In this document: positions 16,314 through 25,596 of the stretch, in pieces
Layout of the letters: every line of letters starts with the position of its first letter
Numbering within the stretch: position 1 is the first letter of the stretch
Assembly: GCF_900102105.1 (NCBI RefSeq)
Contig: NZ_FNBB01000008.1
Span: 1-64,000 of the forward strand
DNA: 64,000 bases
Source of the DNA: Agrobacterium pusense
GTDB taxonomy: Bacteria > Pseudomonadota > Alphaproteobacteria > Rhizobiales > Rhizobiaceae
Direction of reading: 5' to 3'
Made by a program: the position numbers and the translations under genes
Notes under the pieces: model-generated
The model's database searches: none
What the model was told of the DNA's origin: nothing
Seen by the model: only the letters and a program-made list of their open reading frames with translations

Positions 16314-17790
16314 AGATTTGAGCGTAGACGCGAGCAAGGCCAGCGAAGATGTCGAGCGGGTTCACTCGATCCATCGGAAGGACGATATCCACCCGGTTCG
16401 GGTTATCGAGGTTGCGGGTGACCGTAATCTGCCCCGCAATGTCGTTGCCGAACTCCAGCACTCCTCGCCGGGAAAGGTCGATGCAAGAATGAACCAGCGT
16501 CGACTTAATATCCCGCACCGTGACAATGCTCGGCAGGTTCGCCGGATTGTCGTTGGCGATTGCCTTATTGCTATGCTCGAAAGCCAGCCGTGACCGGATG
16601 AACTTGAGCGCATAGGTCAGCTGGTACACCGCCTGAATGTCGCGAAGCGCCGTATCCGGAACGCCACTCGTCGTCTGCTGCTGAGTAATGATCTTGTCAA
16701 TCACCACGTCGCCGCTGCGGTCGACCTTCCAGGCTGAAACGCCATTCTGTAGCCAGCCGTTGCGTGTCGGATAATCGGGCCAGTAGTTGCGATCGCGCGG
16801 CGCAATTACACCGCTGACGACGAGGCCGGACTGGTTTGCCGAGACCCGACCATCTGAACCAGAGCCAAGCAAGGGAAGCGCCCGTGATACGACCGCGCTA
16901 ACCACCTCATATGCCGGTGTCCCACTGCCTCCCCCTGACAGGATCGGGATCAATGACAGGTGCCACGTGTCGCGCGCGAGGCCCTTCGCATTGATTTGGC
17001 TGTCGGTGCCCGCAAACGGGTAAAAGCCGTGGCCGTAAAGCTGCTGGTCGTATCCCCAGCGCGCCGTAACGAAGGCGTCGAGCAATGCGACGTTTGCATT
17101 ATCATTGAACGGAGAGACGATAGCCTCAAAAGGGTCATCGCCCATCGCCGCCAGAATGGGTGCAATGTCGGGATTTCCGGCGCCCGGCGTCGTCGTTGCC
17201 ATCGTCAGGTTGGCGCCGGTGAAGACGTTACCGCCTTCCAGTACGGGGATAAAAATATCCAGGTCGGTCGCGTAAACGCCCTTGTGGCGCGCCGTGATGG
17301 TGACGACATTGGCCGCAGCGATCGCTGTGAAAGGCAGGCTCTTTTTTGAGAGCGGGTTGAAATAGTCATTGATCGCCGTCGCCAATGCTGCAGCGGTATC
17401 ATTGGCTGACGTGCCCGCTGCGACGTCGATCGACACGCTCTCGCCAGCGATCTGAACAACGGCCTGGCCACCAGCTGCCGGTACCACGCCAACCGTCATC
17501 GTTCGGATCTCCGCCGTACCGGTATCGGCCACGCGACCCAGATAAATCACCTGAGACGGCGCATTCTTGCGGGCCCGAATGAACATGCTTTCCAGCATCG
17601 AGCCGCGACCAGCGAGGCGGCGGGCTTCGTTGACCGTGCCGCAGATGGCGACCTGGCCTTCGCCGAGGGCACCGCCAGCGCTACCAAAGCCGATAAGTAT
17701 TTCATTCAGTTCGCTCGAAAACTGCCCACCGGACTCGATGTCGAAGGCAAGCAGCGGTGCGACGATGTTGTCGGGGATGTTGTTCACCAT
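16312..17790 (-). CDS. Contractile tail sheath protein (Mu gpL-like)
   Basis: About 492 residues from the ATG at 17790. N-terminal PLLAFDIESGGQFSSELNEILIGFGSAGG and AARRLAGRGSMLESM-type text, the middle RWGYDQQLYGHGFYPFAGT, and the C-terminal EFGNDIAGQITVTRNLDNPNRVDIVLPMD are sheath-family patterns. The last segment forms the handshake/C-terminal arm of sheaths. Its presence makes the tail contractile (myovirus type). It is preceded by the DUF2635 gene, as in Mu and SfV. Confidence 0.92.
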   Translation of the reverse strand: MVNNIPDNIVAPLLAFDIESGGQFSSELNEILIGFGSAGGALGEGQVAICGTVNEARRLAGRGSMLESMFIRARKNAPSQVIYLGRVADTGTAEIRTMTVGVVPAAGGQAVVQIAGESVSIDVAAGTSANDTAAALATAINDYFNPLSKKSLPFTAIAAANVVTITARHKGVYATDLDIFIPVLEGGNVFTGANLTMATTTPGAGNPDIAPILAAMGDDPFEAIVSPFNDNANVALLDAFVTARWGYDQQLYGHGFYPFAGTDSQINAKGLARDTWHLSLIPILSGGGSGTPAYEVVSAVVSRALPLLGSGSDGRVSANQSGLVVSGVIAPRDRNYWPDYPTRNGWLQNGVSAWKVDRSGDVVIDKIITQQQTTSGVPDTALRDIQAVYQLTYALKFIRSRLAFEHSNKAIANDNPANLPSIVTVRDIKSTLVHSCIDLSRRGVLEFGNDIAGQITVTRNLDNPNRVDIVLPMDRVNPLDIFAGLARVYAQI

Positions 17791-17794
17791 CGGA

Positions 17795-17977
17795 TCAATC
17801 CTTCCTGGACGGCTTTGCGGGGTCGGTCGGCTTCTCGGCGACCGGTTGTTTCTCGACCAGGTCACCGGTCTCGATCATGCGGCGATGCTGACGGGACAGC
17901 GGGTCAATCGGTCGGCCCTCATCAGGCCAGCCTCCGGGGATGGCACACCCTGCGGCGGCCACGTAAATTTTGGACAT
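17795..17977 (-). CDS. DUF2635 protein (Mu gp38-like)
   Basis: 60 residues. MSKIYVAAAGCAIPGGWPD...PRRM-type sequence is short and basic, ending in a charged Pro/Lys tail; this is the DUF2635 pattern (a conserved short protein just before the sheath gene). Its role is unknown. Only four bases separate its stop from the sheath ATG. Confidence 0.8.
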   Translation of the reverse strand: MSKIYVAAAGCAIPGGWPDEGRPIDPLSRQHRRMIETGDLVEKQPVAEKPTDPAKPSRKD

Positions 17978-17989
17978 GAAAATCTCCGA

Positions 17990-18715
17990 TCAGAGGGTGA
18001 GATTGTTTTGACCGACGGGAATAACGGTTCCACCGGGCGCGTTCACCGCGCCGCCGATCTCGTCGAGTTCGTCAATGGACTCGGCACTGAAATAGCCCGC
18101 CAGCTCGGCGAGCTTTTGCTTCGCGTAAGAGTCCGCAGGGAGGCTTTGAAACACCGTCCGGATCGGCTCCGGCAAACCGCCCTCGTTGATGTTGTACACG
18201 TCAGCAGCCAGCTCAACGGTGTACCGCAACGTTGTACGTTGATAGCGCCACCCAAGATCAGGAATTGCAAAAGGTATCGCCTCGACGGAGACGATCCGCT
18301 TGACCAGCCGTCGCCACGGCGCACCGGCTGATGATCTCTCCAGCAAAAAGCGGACCTTGGAACACAGAGCCGCTAAAACAAGCCTCGCGTTGGGATCCGT
18401 TCCGGCAAGAGCATCGGCATATGCCCCGGACTCATCACCCGCCACAACAGCGAGTTCAGCGATGATATCAAGAACCGCTTCATGCTCCAGATCGTCAAGG
18501 GCGGCAGGCTCGCCCCGTGGCTTCAGCGCAGCGGTTGAACTGTGCAGAGCAAGAACGGGTGTATAAGGACGCTCCGTCGAAATGTCCTGCACAGCGATTT
18601 CGCGGCTGTCGTATACAAGACGACCCGCAACCGTCGGGTATACCCCTGACGTCAGCGACGCCGTGGGGCGCAGAACCTCAACGGTGATAAGTCTGAGCGC
18701 TTCCGGAGCCAGCAT
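17990..18715 (-). CDS. Mu gp37-like (DUF1834) tail protein
   Basis: 241 residues, no membrane segment. It lies between a head-tail joining gene and DUF2635, the gp37 position in Mu and SfV tails; RRLVKRIVSVEAIPFAIPDLGWRYQRTTLRY is the only stretch that looks like the family's core. The family is thought to be a tail terminator that ends tube polymerisation. It is somewhat longer than most DUF1834 members. Confidence 0.6.
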   Translation of the reverse strand: MLAPEALRLITVEVLRPTASLTSGVYPTVAGRLVYDSREIAVQDISTERPYTPVLALHSSTAALKPRGEPAALDDLEHEAVLDIIAELAVVAGDESGAYADALAGTDPNARLVLAALCSKVRFLLERSSAGAPWRRLVKRIVSVEAIPFAIPDLGWRYQRTTLRYTVELAADVYNINEGGLPEPIRTVFQSLPADSYAKQKLAELAGYFSAESIDELDEIGGAVNAPGGTVIPVGQNNLTL

Positions 18716-18730
18716 GATGTTTCCAGTTCA

Positions 18731-19132
18731 TCAAGTCGGGAGCGACGCGGCGACGGCAAGCAATGCCATGACATTACCGGACCCGTCCGGGTCGAACTGC
18801 GTTATCGTAAAAAGCTTTTGATCGCTTTCCCTGCGGAGATAAAAATCCGTCTTGAGCGGCTTCCCGTCGATGAGCCGGATAGACGCCTGTCGCTGCGGGG
18901 CGCGATGCATGAGCTTCCGCCCGTCTGCCGATGGTTGCGCCCTCTGCTCTCCCTTGAATTCCGTATTCTCAAAGAAACACGCAACCGTCGAATAGGGAGG
19001 ATTAGAGCCGTCCAGCTTGGCACCAGCGTTCGGATCACGATTGCTGATCGGAAAGACGGTAACATCTACGCCGTGGACGCGCTCAACGGTGGAGCGGCTG
19101 GTTTTCGCCAGCCGCTCAAACAGCGACGCCAT
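18731..19132 (-). CDS. Head-tail joining (adaptor) protein
   Basis: 133 residues, beta-rich with a short N-terminal helix (FERLAKTSRSTVERVHG), then VTVFPISNRDP and RPAPQRQ-type basic turns. Length and position between the decoration protein and the gp37-like gene suit an FII-like head-tail joining protein, which attaches the tail to the filled head. Assignment is mainly positional. Confidence 0.55.
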   Translation of the reverse strand: MASLFERLAKTSRSTVERVHGVDVTVFPISNRDPNAGAKLDGSNPPYSTVACFFENTEFKGEQRAQPSADGRKLMHRAPQRQASIRLIDGKPLKTDFYLRRESDQKLFTITQFDPDGSGNVMALLAVAASLPT

Positions 19133-19136
19133 GTCG

Positions 19137-19472
19137 TCAGACCGTCGTGGCGCCGAGCTTCAGCTTGGCTGTGGGCGACGGGTTCGCGGAGGCGGCCACT
19201 GCTATACCAACGAGGGTATTGCCGCTTGCGGTTTTGTTGACCACTTTGTTTGTCGCATCCCAGTAGAGTTTGTCGCCGACACTGATTGCGAGGGCCGAAG
19301 TCTTAGGTACTTCGTACACGCCTTCGGTGTCGATGACAGAGGGCTCACCTTCGGCGGCCGTCAAGGCAGAAACGCCAATGAGGGATCCGATGACGACAAT
19401 CTGGCCCGACACAACGCCGCCGGTCGGCGCTGTAATGTCGATAGCCTTACCCGGCTGAACGTAGTTTTTCAT
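19137..19472 (-). CDS. DUF2190 capsid decoration-type protein
   Basis: 111 residues from the ATG at 19472. MKNYVQPGKAIDITAPTGGVVSGQIVVIG, then EGVYEVPKTSALAISVGDKLYWD, is the DUF2190 pattern of small all-beta proteins next to capsid genes. They are proposed head-stabilising (cement) proteins. It follows the capsid gene by about 60 bases. Confidence 0.85.
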   Translation of the reverse strand: MKNYVQPGKAIDITAPTGGVVSGQIVVIGSLIGVSALTAAEGEPSVIDTEGVYEVPKTSALAISVGDKLYWDATNKVVNKTASGNTLVGIAVAASANPSPTAKLKLGATTV

Positions 19473-19535
19473 AATGATAATCCTTACTTCATCAGGCGCG
19501 CTCAGGCGCAAACAACGGAGAGGAAGAATCCCGGC

Positions 19536-21170
19536 TTATTCGCCGGGGTTCTTGTACCCGCCACGGAAGTCGATGGCACCAACGCCGAAATCGTGCTCGA
19601 CGGTCATAGCCAGACCTTGCGTACCGAAAGGCTCGTCGAAGCGAATGCGCGGCGCGCCGTAACCATCAAGAAGGCCCCACTGGTAGACTGCCGCCTCGTC
19701 CGGGCTGGCAAAGAGATACCAGGCGTTTCCGGTCAGCTGGGCCGATACCACCGGCTCCAGCGTACCGACATGAGGGTTCACCTTCACAGAGTCGTTGGCG
19801 GTGATCGGTGCCAGATATTGCAGCGCTTCCGTTTCTTTATCGGGAGAAACCAGAAGGATGGAGGGCTGTAGGTTCAGAATGGCGTCATCGAGGCCTTTCT
19901 GTTTGCGCATCGCCGCCTTGCCGGCGCCGATGCTGGCGACGCTGATCGCAGAACCCGTCCCGGCAAGGTTCGCATGGTCGGCATGGAATACCGTTTTGCC
20001 GTCCGAGAGCTTCGTATTTGCGGACAACATCATGGTATAGAACGTCAGCTCCTCGAAACGAGCGACCGTTCGGCCGTAGCCGCCGAGGACTTCACCGAGA
20101 GCATTCAGCCGATCATTGACCATCATCTGGCGGGTGACCCTGATACCCTTCGCGTAAGGCGCGACGGCGATCTGTTCTTTACCCTCACCGAAGGTGCCGA
20201 ACTTGATCTCACCTGCTTCCGTGAGCTTCTCCAGCATCGGGAACTCGCCGACCGAAACCGCGTAATGCGGCCGGAAGTCGACGAAGTCGCGCCGCCGCGA
20301 AATACGACGATAGGTCGGCTGCGCCAGCGCGTAACGACGTTCGAGGACGGTATTGATGGCGCTGGAGAAGATCGCCGGAAAGTCGCTCGTGCTATGGAAT
20401 GCGCGGACGAGAATATCTTCCCGCTCGCGCACGGTACGGGCCGCACCACGGTGGCCGATGGCTGCCGCGGCGAATTCGACAACGTCATGATTGTCCATGA
20501 AGCTGCGCGCGCGCGTCGCCTCATCACCGGTGGGCTGATCCATTCCGCCCAGGCGAAACGCCATCGCAGTCACCATGCCGGAGCGGCGGGCCTCGGCTTC
20601 ATCGCGGACAACGTGGATCGAACTGGACGGCGAACGCGATGCCTGCTGCGCCATGAAATCGAAAGCCTGAGACCGGAAGGACTCGACCGAAACGCCGTTA
20701 CGCAGCGCAGTCTGAATCGCGTCAATCTGCATGCCTGCTCGAGTGCCGAGATCCAGGATATCCGCTGCCCGAGCACCTTCCGTATTGCTGGGGGGATTGT
20801 TGCGATCCCCCTGCTGGGTTTCCTCGTCGACTTCGGCCTGACGAATATCGCCTTTCAGCTTCTCGATTTCTTCGAGCAGCTTCTTGTGATCGGCTTCAAT
20901 GGTGCGTGCAGCATCGGGAGCGGTGTCATCTTTCAGCTCAAGCAGCTTTTCCGCCGCCCGTTTTTGCAGGTCCTCCAGATTGGCACGCATCGCAACCAGC
21001 GGGATAGCCATGTAGGAGGTGAGGTCACGGATGCCGTCAACCACAAGCCCGGTTACATGCAACGGCACGTGCGGCATGGCCGCGAAGGCATCGGTCGAAA
21101 GACCGAACCCGACAATAACCATTGCGATAGCGAGCGTGCAGGCTACCGCCAGAACGTTTTTCTTCATCAT
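19536..21170 (-). CDS. Major capsid protein (HK97 fold) with signal-like N-terminus
   Basis: 544 residues. From about residue 195 it follows the HK97 capsid: FHSTSDFPAIFSSAINTVLERRY, EFPMLEKLTEAGEIKFGTFGEGKE, and a C-terminal LFASPDEAAVYQWGLLDGYGAPRI. Residues 60-130 form a coiled coil (delta domain) expected to act as scaffold. Unusually, residues 1-31 look like a Sec signal peptide (KKN, hydrophobic core, AFA|A). The ATG at 21170 has AAGGAAAATATCG upstream, while an internal Met at about 54 has no ribosome site. The upstream prohead protease probably removes the N-terminus during maturation. Confidence 0.9.
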   Translation of the reverse strand: MMKKNVLAVACTLAIAMVIVGFGLSTDAFAAMPHVPLHVTGLVVDGIRDLTSYMAIPLVAMRANLEDLQKRAAEKLLELKDDTAPDAARTIEADHKKLLEEIEKLKGDIRQAEVDEETQQGDRNNPPSNTEGARAADILDLGTRAGMQIDAIQTALRNGVSVESFRSQAFDFMAQQASRSPSSSIHVVRDEAEARRSGMVTAMAFRLGGMDQPTGDEATRARSFMDNHDVVEFAAAAIGHRGAARTVREREDILVRAFHSTSDFPAIFSSAINTVLERRYALAQPTYRRISRRRDFVDFRPHYAVSVGEFPMLEKLTEAGEIKFGTFGEGKEQIAVAPYAKGIRVTRQMMVNDRLNALGEVLGGYGRTVARFEELTFYTMMLSANTKLSDGKTVFHADHANLAGTGSAISVASIGAGKAAMRKQKGLDDAILNLQPSILLVSPDKETEALQYLAPITANDSVKVNPHVGTLEPVVSAQLTGNAWYLFASPDEAAVYQWGLLDGYGAPRIRFDEPFGTQGLAMTVEHDFGVGAIDFRGGYKNPGE

Positions 21171-21253
21171 CGATATTTTCCTTGAAGAATGCCTTGCCCA
21201 AAGGCGAGGAAGGGCGAGGCCGCAATTACGGCCATGGCATGCGGTAGCCTGCG

Positions 21254-21883
21254 CTAGCCTGCCAATTGCTGTTGTCGCATCTGCATTTGCATACGGATGC
21301 GGCGAATGTTGTTTGCAGTCGAGAGATCCGGCTCAACGCGGCAGGCATAGAGCGGCGCGTCATCTTTGCCGCTACGCACATGCGCTCCGGGATCCGCCGG
21401 AATGGGGACAGCTGAAATCTCCCATGGCTCCCAATCAATGACTCGATGCACGGGAATGCGTCCTTCCCGTTCCGTTTTCTCCACCGCATGAATGCGATAG
21501 CCAACCGAGATATTGGAAACGCTGCCTTCCTTAATCTTCGCGACCCGATCGACAGCATCGGCCGCAGTAGAGAGACGAACCTTTGCGACACCAACGCCGC
21601 CCTCTATTCTGGCCGAACCTTTTACGACCGATCCAATAACGTCAGCGAGACTCCAAGTTCCGTGCGTATCAAGGAAAGGAGCGCCGGCATTAAGCCGATC
21701 GAGCCGGATTGCGTTCGGTGAAACGACAAGCTCTTCATCAAATTCACCATCGATCCAACTGACCCGCCGGACTGGGGCGCCCGTTGTCCAGACGACATCA
21801 ATTGTATTATCAGCCTCATTGAATGAAGCCGCCCGAACCTCCGCATCGCGGAGAAGCTGGGGCAACCGGATAATGTTACTCAT
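21254..21883 (-). CDS. HK97-type prohead protease
   Basis: About 209 residues from the ATG at 21883, inside the end of the portal gene (ATGAGTAA overlap). The S78-family catalytic sites are visible: His74 in FLDTHGTW and Ser126 in GSVSNISVGYR. It should cleave the capsid delta domain during head maturation. The gene lies between portal and capsid, the normal order. Confidence 0.9.
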   Translation of the reverse strand: MSNIIRLPQLLRDAEVRAASFNEADNTIDVVWTTGAPVRRVSWIDGEFDEELVVSPNAIRLDRLNAGAPFLDTHGTWSLADVIGSVVKGSARIEGGVGVAKVRLSTAADAVDRVAKIKEGSVSNISVGYRIHAVEKTEREGRIPVHRVIDWEPWEISAVPIPADPGAHVRSGKDDAPLYACRVEPDLSTANNIRRIRMQMQMRQQQLAG

Positions 21884-23372
21884 TTTGCGCTCCTTCCGCC
21901 GCAGGTGGCGCGGCACTTGTTTTTGCCCCAGCAGCGGGCCTCCGTGGGTCGATGTCGAGCAGCACGTTGTTTGCGTCTGCAAATTTGAAGAAGGCGTCGA
22001 AATCGCTCACAACTTTCCGCCAGTCGTGGCCCCATGCAGAGATGAACGATTGCGGCGACATTCGCCCGGCTCGAACAGCAAGAATATCGGCCTCAAGGTC
22101 CTTCTTCGGGTCGATCGGTTCGATGGCAGGCATGACGTGATCAACTCGATACCCGTCGCGGCGGGCCGGTAGTTTTCCCGACATAACCGCAAGTTCTTCA
22201 AACCGACGATCAACCTTCCGGCAAACCGAGGGTACAAATATGTGCCACTGGATTTGCTCAACGAGACGCCGAAATTCGATCTTTCCTGCACGCAGCGAGG
22301 AGTAATTGGCTTGTGTGAGATCGCCCGTCAGCTGATCGTAGGTGATGCCAGCACCGGCTGCCATCGCCCAAAGTCCAGCCTTATAGGCCTCGCCGAACAC
22401 AGACTGAGACGACGGGTTGGCAAAAACGATATCAGCGTCTCCGATATCCTGAATCTGTCCCGGCTCGATGCGCGTAACCTTCGAGCCATCTGCGTCCTTT
22501 TTCGGCGCCAGCGGGTTTGAGGATCCCGGCTGACGTTTCAGAAATCCCGCGAAGCTCGCCTGCGTTCTCTGCTGGACAATGGCCGCCTCCATCAGATCCT
22601 GTATTTCCTTCGCGCTCAAAAGGATCGGTGCGAACCATGAAATGCCGCGCAGCTGCCCCAGCCTCAATGGACGGTAAAGGTGACAAAGATCATCCCACGG
22701 AACCAGACTGGACATCTTATTGCCGAATGAAAAACCACTGTCGCCAGGATGGGAAGGATGGAGATAAAGACCCTCTCGGGCATTCCAGTCACCAAGCTTG
22801 ACGCCGAGACGGACATTATTTTCACCGACCATGACACTGTCGCGAGACGTATCTATCAGATCGCCCTCAAGCCCAAGAAGCCGCAGGGGGACCGTTTTTC
22901 CGGCCTCTTCCAGCTTGATTGGAAGCAACCGCAAGACGCTGTCGCCGCCTTCCGCCATGGATCGCAGGACCAATGCCTGTTGACCGCCATAGTCCAGGAC
23001 TCGCTCCACGTCAGAGCTTTGTTCCCACTCCTCACGAAGAAGCCGATAGCGATTGTCGATCCGATCAGATCCGGTATTCGGGATCGATAAAATACCAGTG
23101 CCAATGACGTGAGACGTCAGAACATCCAGAATACGCTGCCCCGCCCAACCGTTCCGAACGAAGTCACGCGACCTGTCGCGCAATGTGGACATTGCTGCCG
23201 CAACCTCGGTCGTTGCTGAAGTCCCCCGTGATCGCCACCCTTTGTTTCGGCGGCCAAACTGGGCAGCAGAATATTCCCGCTTCTCAAATGAAGTGAGCAT
23301 CTGCCGCGCTGCGGCACGGCTTACGCCGGACACGGGATTGAAGAATGATATGACCTTGTCGAGGACGTTCAT
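21876..23372 (-). CDS. Portal protein (lambda gpB-like)
   Basis: 498 residues. RDRSRDFVRNGWAGQRILDVLTSHVIGTG and LVLRSMAEGGDSVLRLLP are lambda-type portal signatures, and SLRAGKIEFRRLVEQIQWHIFVP closes the core. The C-terminal 20 residues are Ala-rich and disordered. Twelve copies form the channel for DNA packaging. The gene follows gpW and precedes the protease. Confidence 0.9.
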   Translation of the reverse strand: MNVLDKVISFFNPVSGVSRAAARQMLTSFEKREYSAAQFGRRNKGWRSRGTSATTEVAAAMSTLRDRSRDFVRNGWAGQRILDVLTSHVIGTGILSIPNTGSDRIDNRYRLLREEWEQSSDVERVLDYGGQQALVLRSMAEGGDSVLRLLPIKLEEAGKTVPLRLLGLEGDLIDTSRDSVMVGENNVRLGVKLGDWNAREGLYLHPSHPGDSGFSFGNKMSSLVPWDDLCHLYRPLRLGQLRGISWFAPILLSAKEIQDLMEAAIVQQRTQASFAGFLKRQPGSSNPLAPKKDADGSKVTRIEPGQIQDIGDADIVFANPSSQSVFGEAYKAGLWAMAAGAGITYDQLTGDLTQANYSSLRAGKIEFRRLVEQIQWHIFVPSVCRKVDRRFEELAVMSGKLPARRDGYRVDHVMPAIEPIDPKKDLEADILAVRAGRMSPQSFISAWGHDWRKVVSDFDAFFKFADANNVLLDIDPRRPAAGAKTSAAPPAAEGAQNE

Positions 23373-23572
23373 CAGTATCCACCTCGGTACTCAGCGAACA
23401 TCGCGCCATCCGGTTCGCCAGCCCCCTCAAGTTCATCCTTGATCAGTTGCCGTACCTTCAGCATCTCGCTAACGCTCGGATATTCCACCTCATGTGTCTG
23501 GAACCGAACCTTTTTGGCGCCGGTGGCGATCGCGTTATTGATTGCGTCGAGGTCCGCCTGCGTGAATGCCAT
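23372..23572 (-). CDS. gpW-like head-tail joining protein
   Basis: 66 residues from the ATG at 23572 (an in-frame TTG lies nine bases upstream). AFTQADLDAINNAIATGAKKVRF...LIKDELE matches gpW, a small helical protein that plugs the portal and begins the tail attachment site. It lies between the terminase and portal genes as in lambda. Its stop shares bases with the portal start. Confidence 0.85.
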   Translation of the reverse strand: MAFTQADLDAINNAIATGAKKVRFQTHEVEYPSVSEMLKVRQLIKDELEGAGEPDGAMFAEYRGGY

Positions 23573-23577
23573 GAGCG

Positions 23578-25596
23578 TCAATCCCAGAATGATACGGGCT
23601 GGTGCCAGTCACCCCCCTCTGTTTCGTCCGCGTCGAATTCCGCAGTTGCCTTCGCAGCACCTGAGGACGTCTCGACAATTGCCTGTTGAACGGCGAGTGG
23701 CGCCGGAGCGAACATGTCTGCCCGGAAGACCTCTTCGGGGACCCCCCGCATTGCGACAAGTCGCTGCCATTCTTCCGGCGTCATGCGCGAAATACCGAGA
23801 TAGTCCCCAAGCGCATCACCATAGATCTCGCAGTCGAGCAGATGGTTTTCGTATCCAATACGAGGAACCCACTTCTGCTGGGTTTGCCCCTTGCCTCTAC
23901 CTTTGCTTTTGCCTTTGCGGCTCTCGACGCCAAGATACTCGGACGTGATCTGCTTGAAATATTCCTCGTCCATCCAGTCGCCGAAATGACAATAGCCGGG
24001 TGGGTCAACGTCATGCCCGGCGGCCCTGCCCTCCTTGCGGAGATTGGAATAGAAAGCCCCTTTTAGTGACCATGTTCCAACACCCCAGACCATCACGCCA
24101 TCGCGGATGCGCTTGCCGTTCCAGTTGATGTCCTGCGGCGTCGGCTGCCCCATAGGCGGACGCGACCATCCATCGAGGCCTTTGAGGCAGAAAACACCAG
24201 CCTTACCGCGCGCCCAGGTGTAAACGACATGGGCGCGGTAACCGGAGTCGATACCAAAAACATCAACCTGGCGGGTTCTTCCGAAAGCATCCGGCCAATG
24301 TTTCTGGCGCAGCTCCTCAAGCTTGAGGAACGCGCCTGCATGCGGATCATCCGTATCACCTTCGATATAGCCAGCGTCCACACGCCAGCTCTGACGATCC
24401 GGCCCGTAGGCCTTAAATAGATACCAGATGCCCTTCATCTGAACGTCGGCGGTGCCAACGAAGACGATGCCACCCGCAGGAATTCGGCCTCGCTTCAGAT
24501 CCTTGGCCCGGCGTTCCATCAGTCTGACGTGGTCGGGAGCGTCGCCCTTCATGTCGAAAGCGAGACCGAGGGTCAGGTTGAAGAAAGCTTTGAGCTTTTG
24601 CGGATCGCCATTGCAGCCGATAAAGCGCTCGGCGATCTTCTCCCACGGCACGAACGGAGAAGTCAGTGCATCGAAGTGGTAGGACGGATATGCGCCGGGA
24701 CGCGAAGCCTCGGGTATCCACTTTCCCTTGCGATACAGGGACACCTTTTCGTGGCTCTGGATGATGGTGCCGCAACATGGTGTCGCGTAGTACGGATCGT
24801 AAGGAAACTCGTCATTAAACCGGAAGTACTTCCGGTCGAATACGAATTTGAAATGCGAACCGCAGCCAGGGCATGGCATGTTCCAATAGCGCTGATCGCC
24901 GGCCATGAATTTGTCATCGATCTTCGATGACCCCTTCACGGTCGGAGTGGATACGTAAGTCCGCAGCCAGTCGCCAGAGGTGAGGAATGATTCCTGACGG
25001 GCCTCGATCATAGCGAATGGATCGCCCTGCCCGTCGAGGTCATCGGGATACTCGTCGATCTCGTCGAGGAACGCCTTTCGGATCGTGGACGAACGAAGAT
25101 CAGCGGCAGAATTCGCGATAGCAAGTTTCAGTGATCCGCCCGGGAAGCGCTTTGCCAGCGCCGTTGAGCCTTCACCGGACCTGCTGGTTTGGTCACGAAC
25201 CAGCTTCCGTAGTCCCTCTGTCTGCTGCAGCATGACAGAGAGCTTCTCGCGGTTGAACTCCGCGAGTGCGTTGGTCGTCGGCTGGACGATCATCATGCGG
25301 CAAGGATCTTGCGCAATCGAATAAGCTGCCGAGCAGAGCATCAGGGTCGTGAAACCCGTCTGTGCAGATTTCCGAACCGCGATTTCATTATGGCCGCTTT
25401 CTACCATCGTCATAAGCAATGGTTCGCGGATGTGCGGTGTCAGGCTGTCATCCCAGGTATCGAGCGCACGAGGCCCATCCGGAACAACAATGGTGCGCGC
25501 ATACTCGACCGCATCCAGCCGTTCGGGCGGCATGATCGCAGCAGCCAGCGTCGCCGCGATAACCGCGAGCGCAGAACGCTTAAGAGAAATTTGCAT
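23578..25596 (-). CDS. Terminase large subunit (GpA family)
   Basis: 672 residues. ATPase: RKSAQTGFTT (Walker A, about 75-84), FLDEIDEYPDDLDGQGDP (Walker B and beyond, about 176-193). A nuclease Asp set follows: GTADVQMKG near 380 and VDVFGIDSGYR near 440. The hydrophobic start (ALAVIAATLAAAIMPPERL) is the normal GpA N-terminus, not a signal peptide. It cuts and packages DNA at cos-type sites in relatives. Confidence 0.93.
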   Translation of the reverse strand: MQISLKRSALAVIAATLAAAIMPPERLDAVEYARTIVVPDGPRALDTWDDSLTPHIREPLLMTMVESGHNEIAVRKSAQTGFTTLMLCSAAYSIAQDPCRMMIVQPTTNALAEFNREKLSVMLQQTEGLRKLVRDQTSRSGEGSTALAKRFPGGSLKLAIANSAADLRSSTIRKAFLDEIDEYPDDLDGQGDPFAMIEARQESFLTSGDWLRTYVSTPTVKGSSKIDDKFMAGDQRYWNMPCPGCGSHFKFVFDRKYFRFNDEFPYDPYYATPCCGTIIQSHEKVSLYRKGKWIPEASRPGAYPSYHFDALTSPFVPWEKIAERFIGCNGDPQKLKAFFNLTLGLAFDMKGDAPDHVRLMERRAKDLKRGRIPAGGIVFVGTADVQMKGIWYLFKAYGPDRQSWRVDAGYIEGDTDDPHAGAFLKLEELRQKHWPDAFGRTRQVDVFGIDSGYRAHVVYTWARGKAGVFCLKGLDGWSRPPMGQPTPQDINWNGKRIRDGVMVWGVGTWSLKGAFYSNLRKEGRAAGHDVDPPGYCHFGDWMDEEYFKQITSEYLGVESRKGKSKGRGKGQTQQKWVPRIGYENHLLDCEIYGDALGDYLGISRMTPEEWQRLVAMRGVPEEVFRADMFAPAPLAVQQAIVETSSGAAKATAEFDADETEGGDWHQPVSFWD

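Noticed and set aside
19974-21185. 403-residue plus-strand open frame
   Set aside because: Antisense to the capsid gene; no family resemblance.
25500-25596. Terminase N-terminus as a signal peptide
   Set aside because: The hydrophobic stretch matches the normal start of GpA-type terminases (AxxxMPP-type); the protein works in the cytoplasm.
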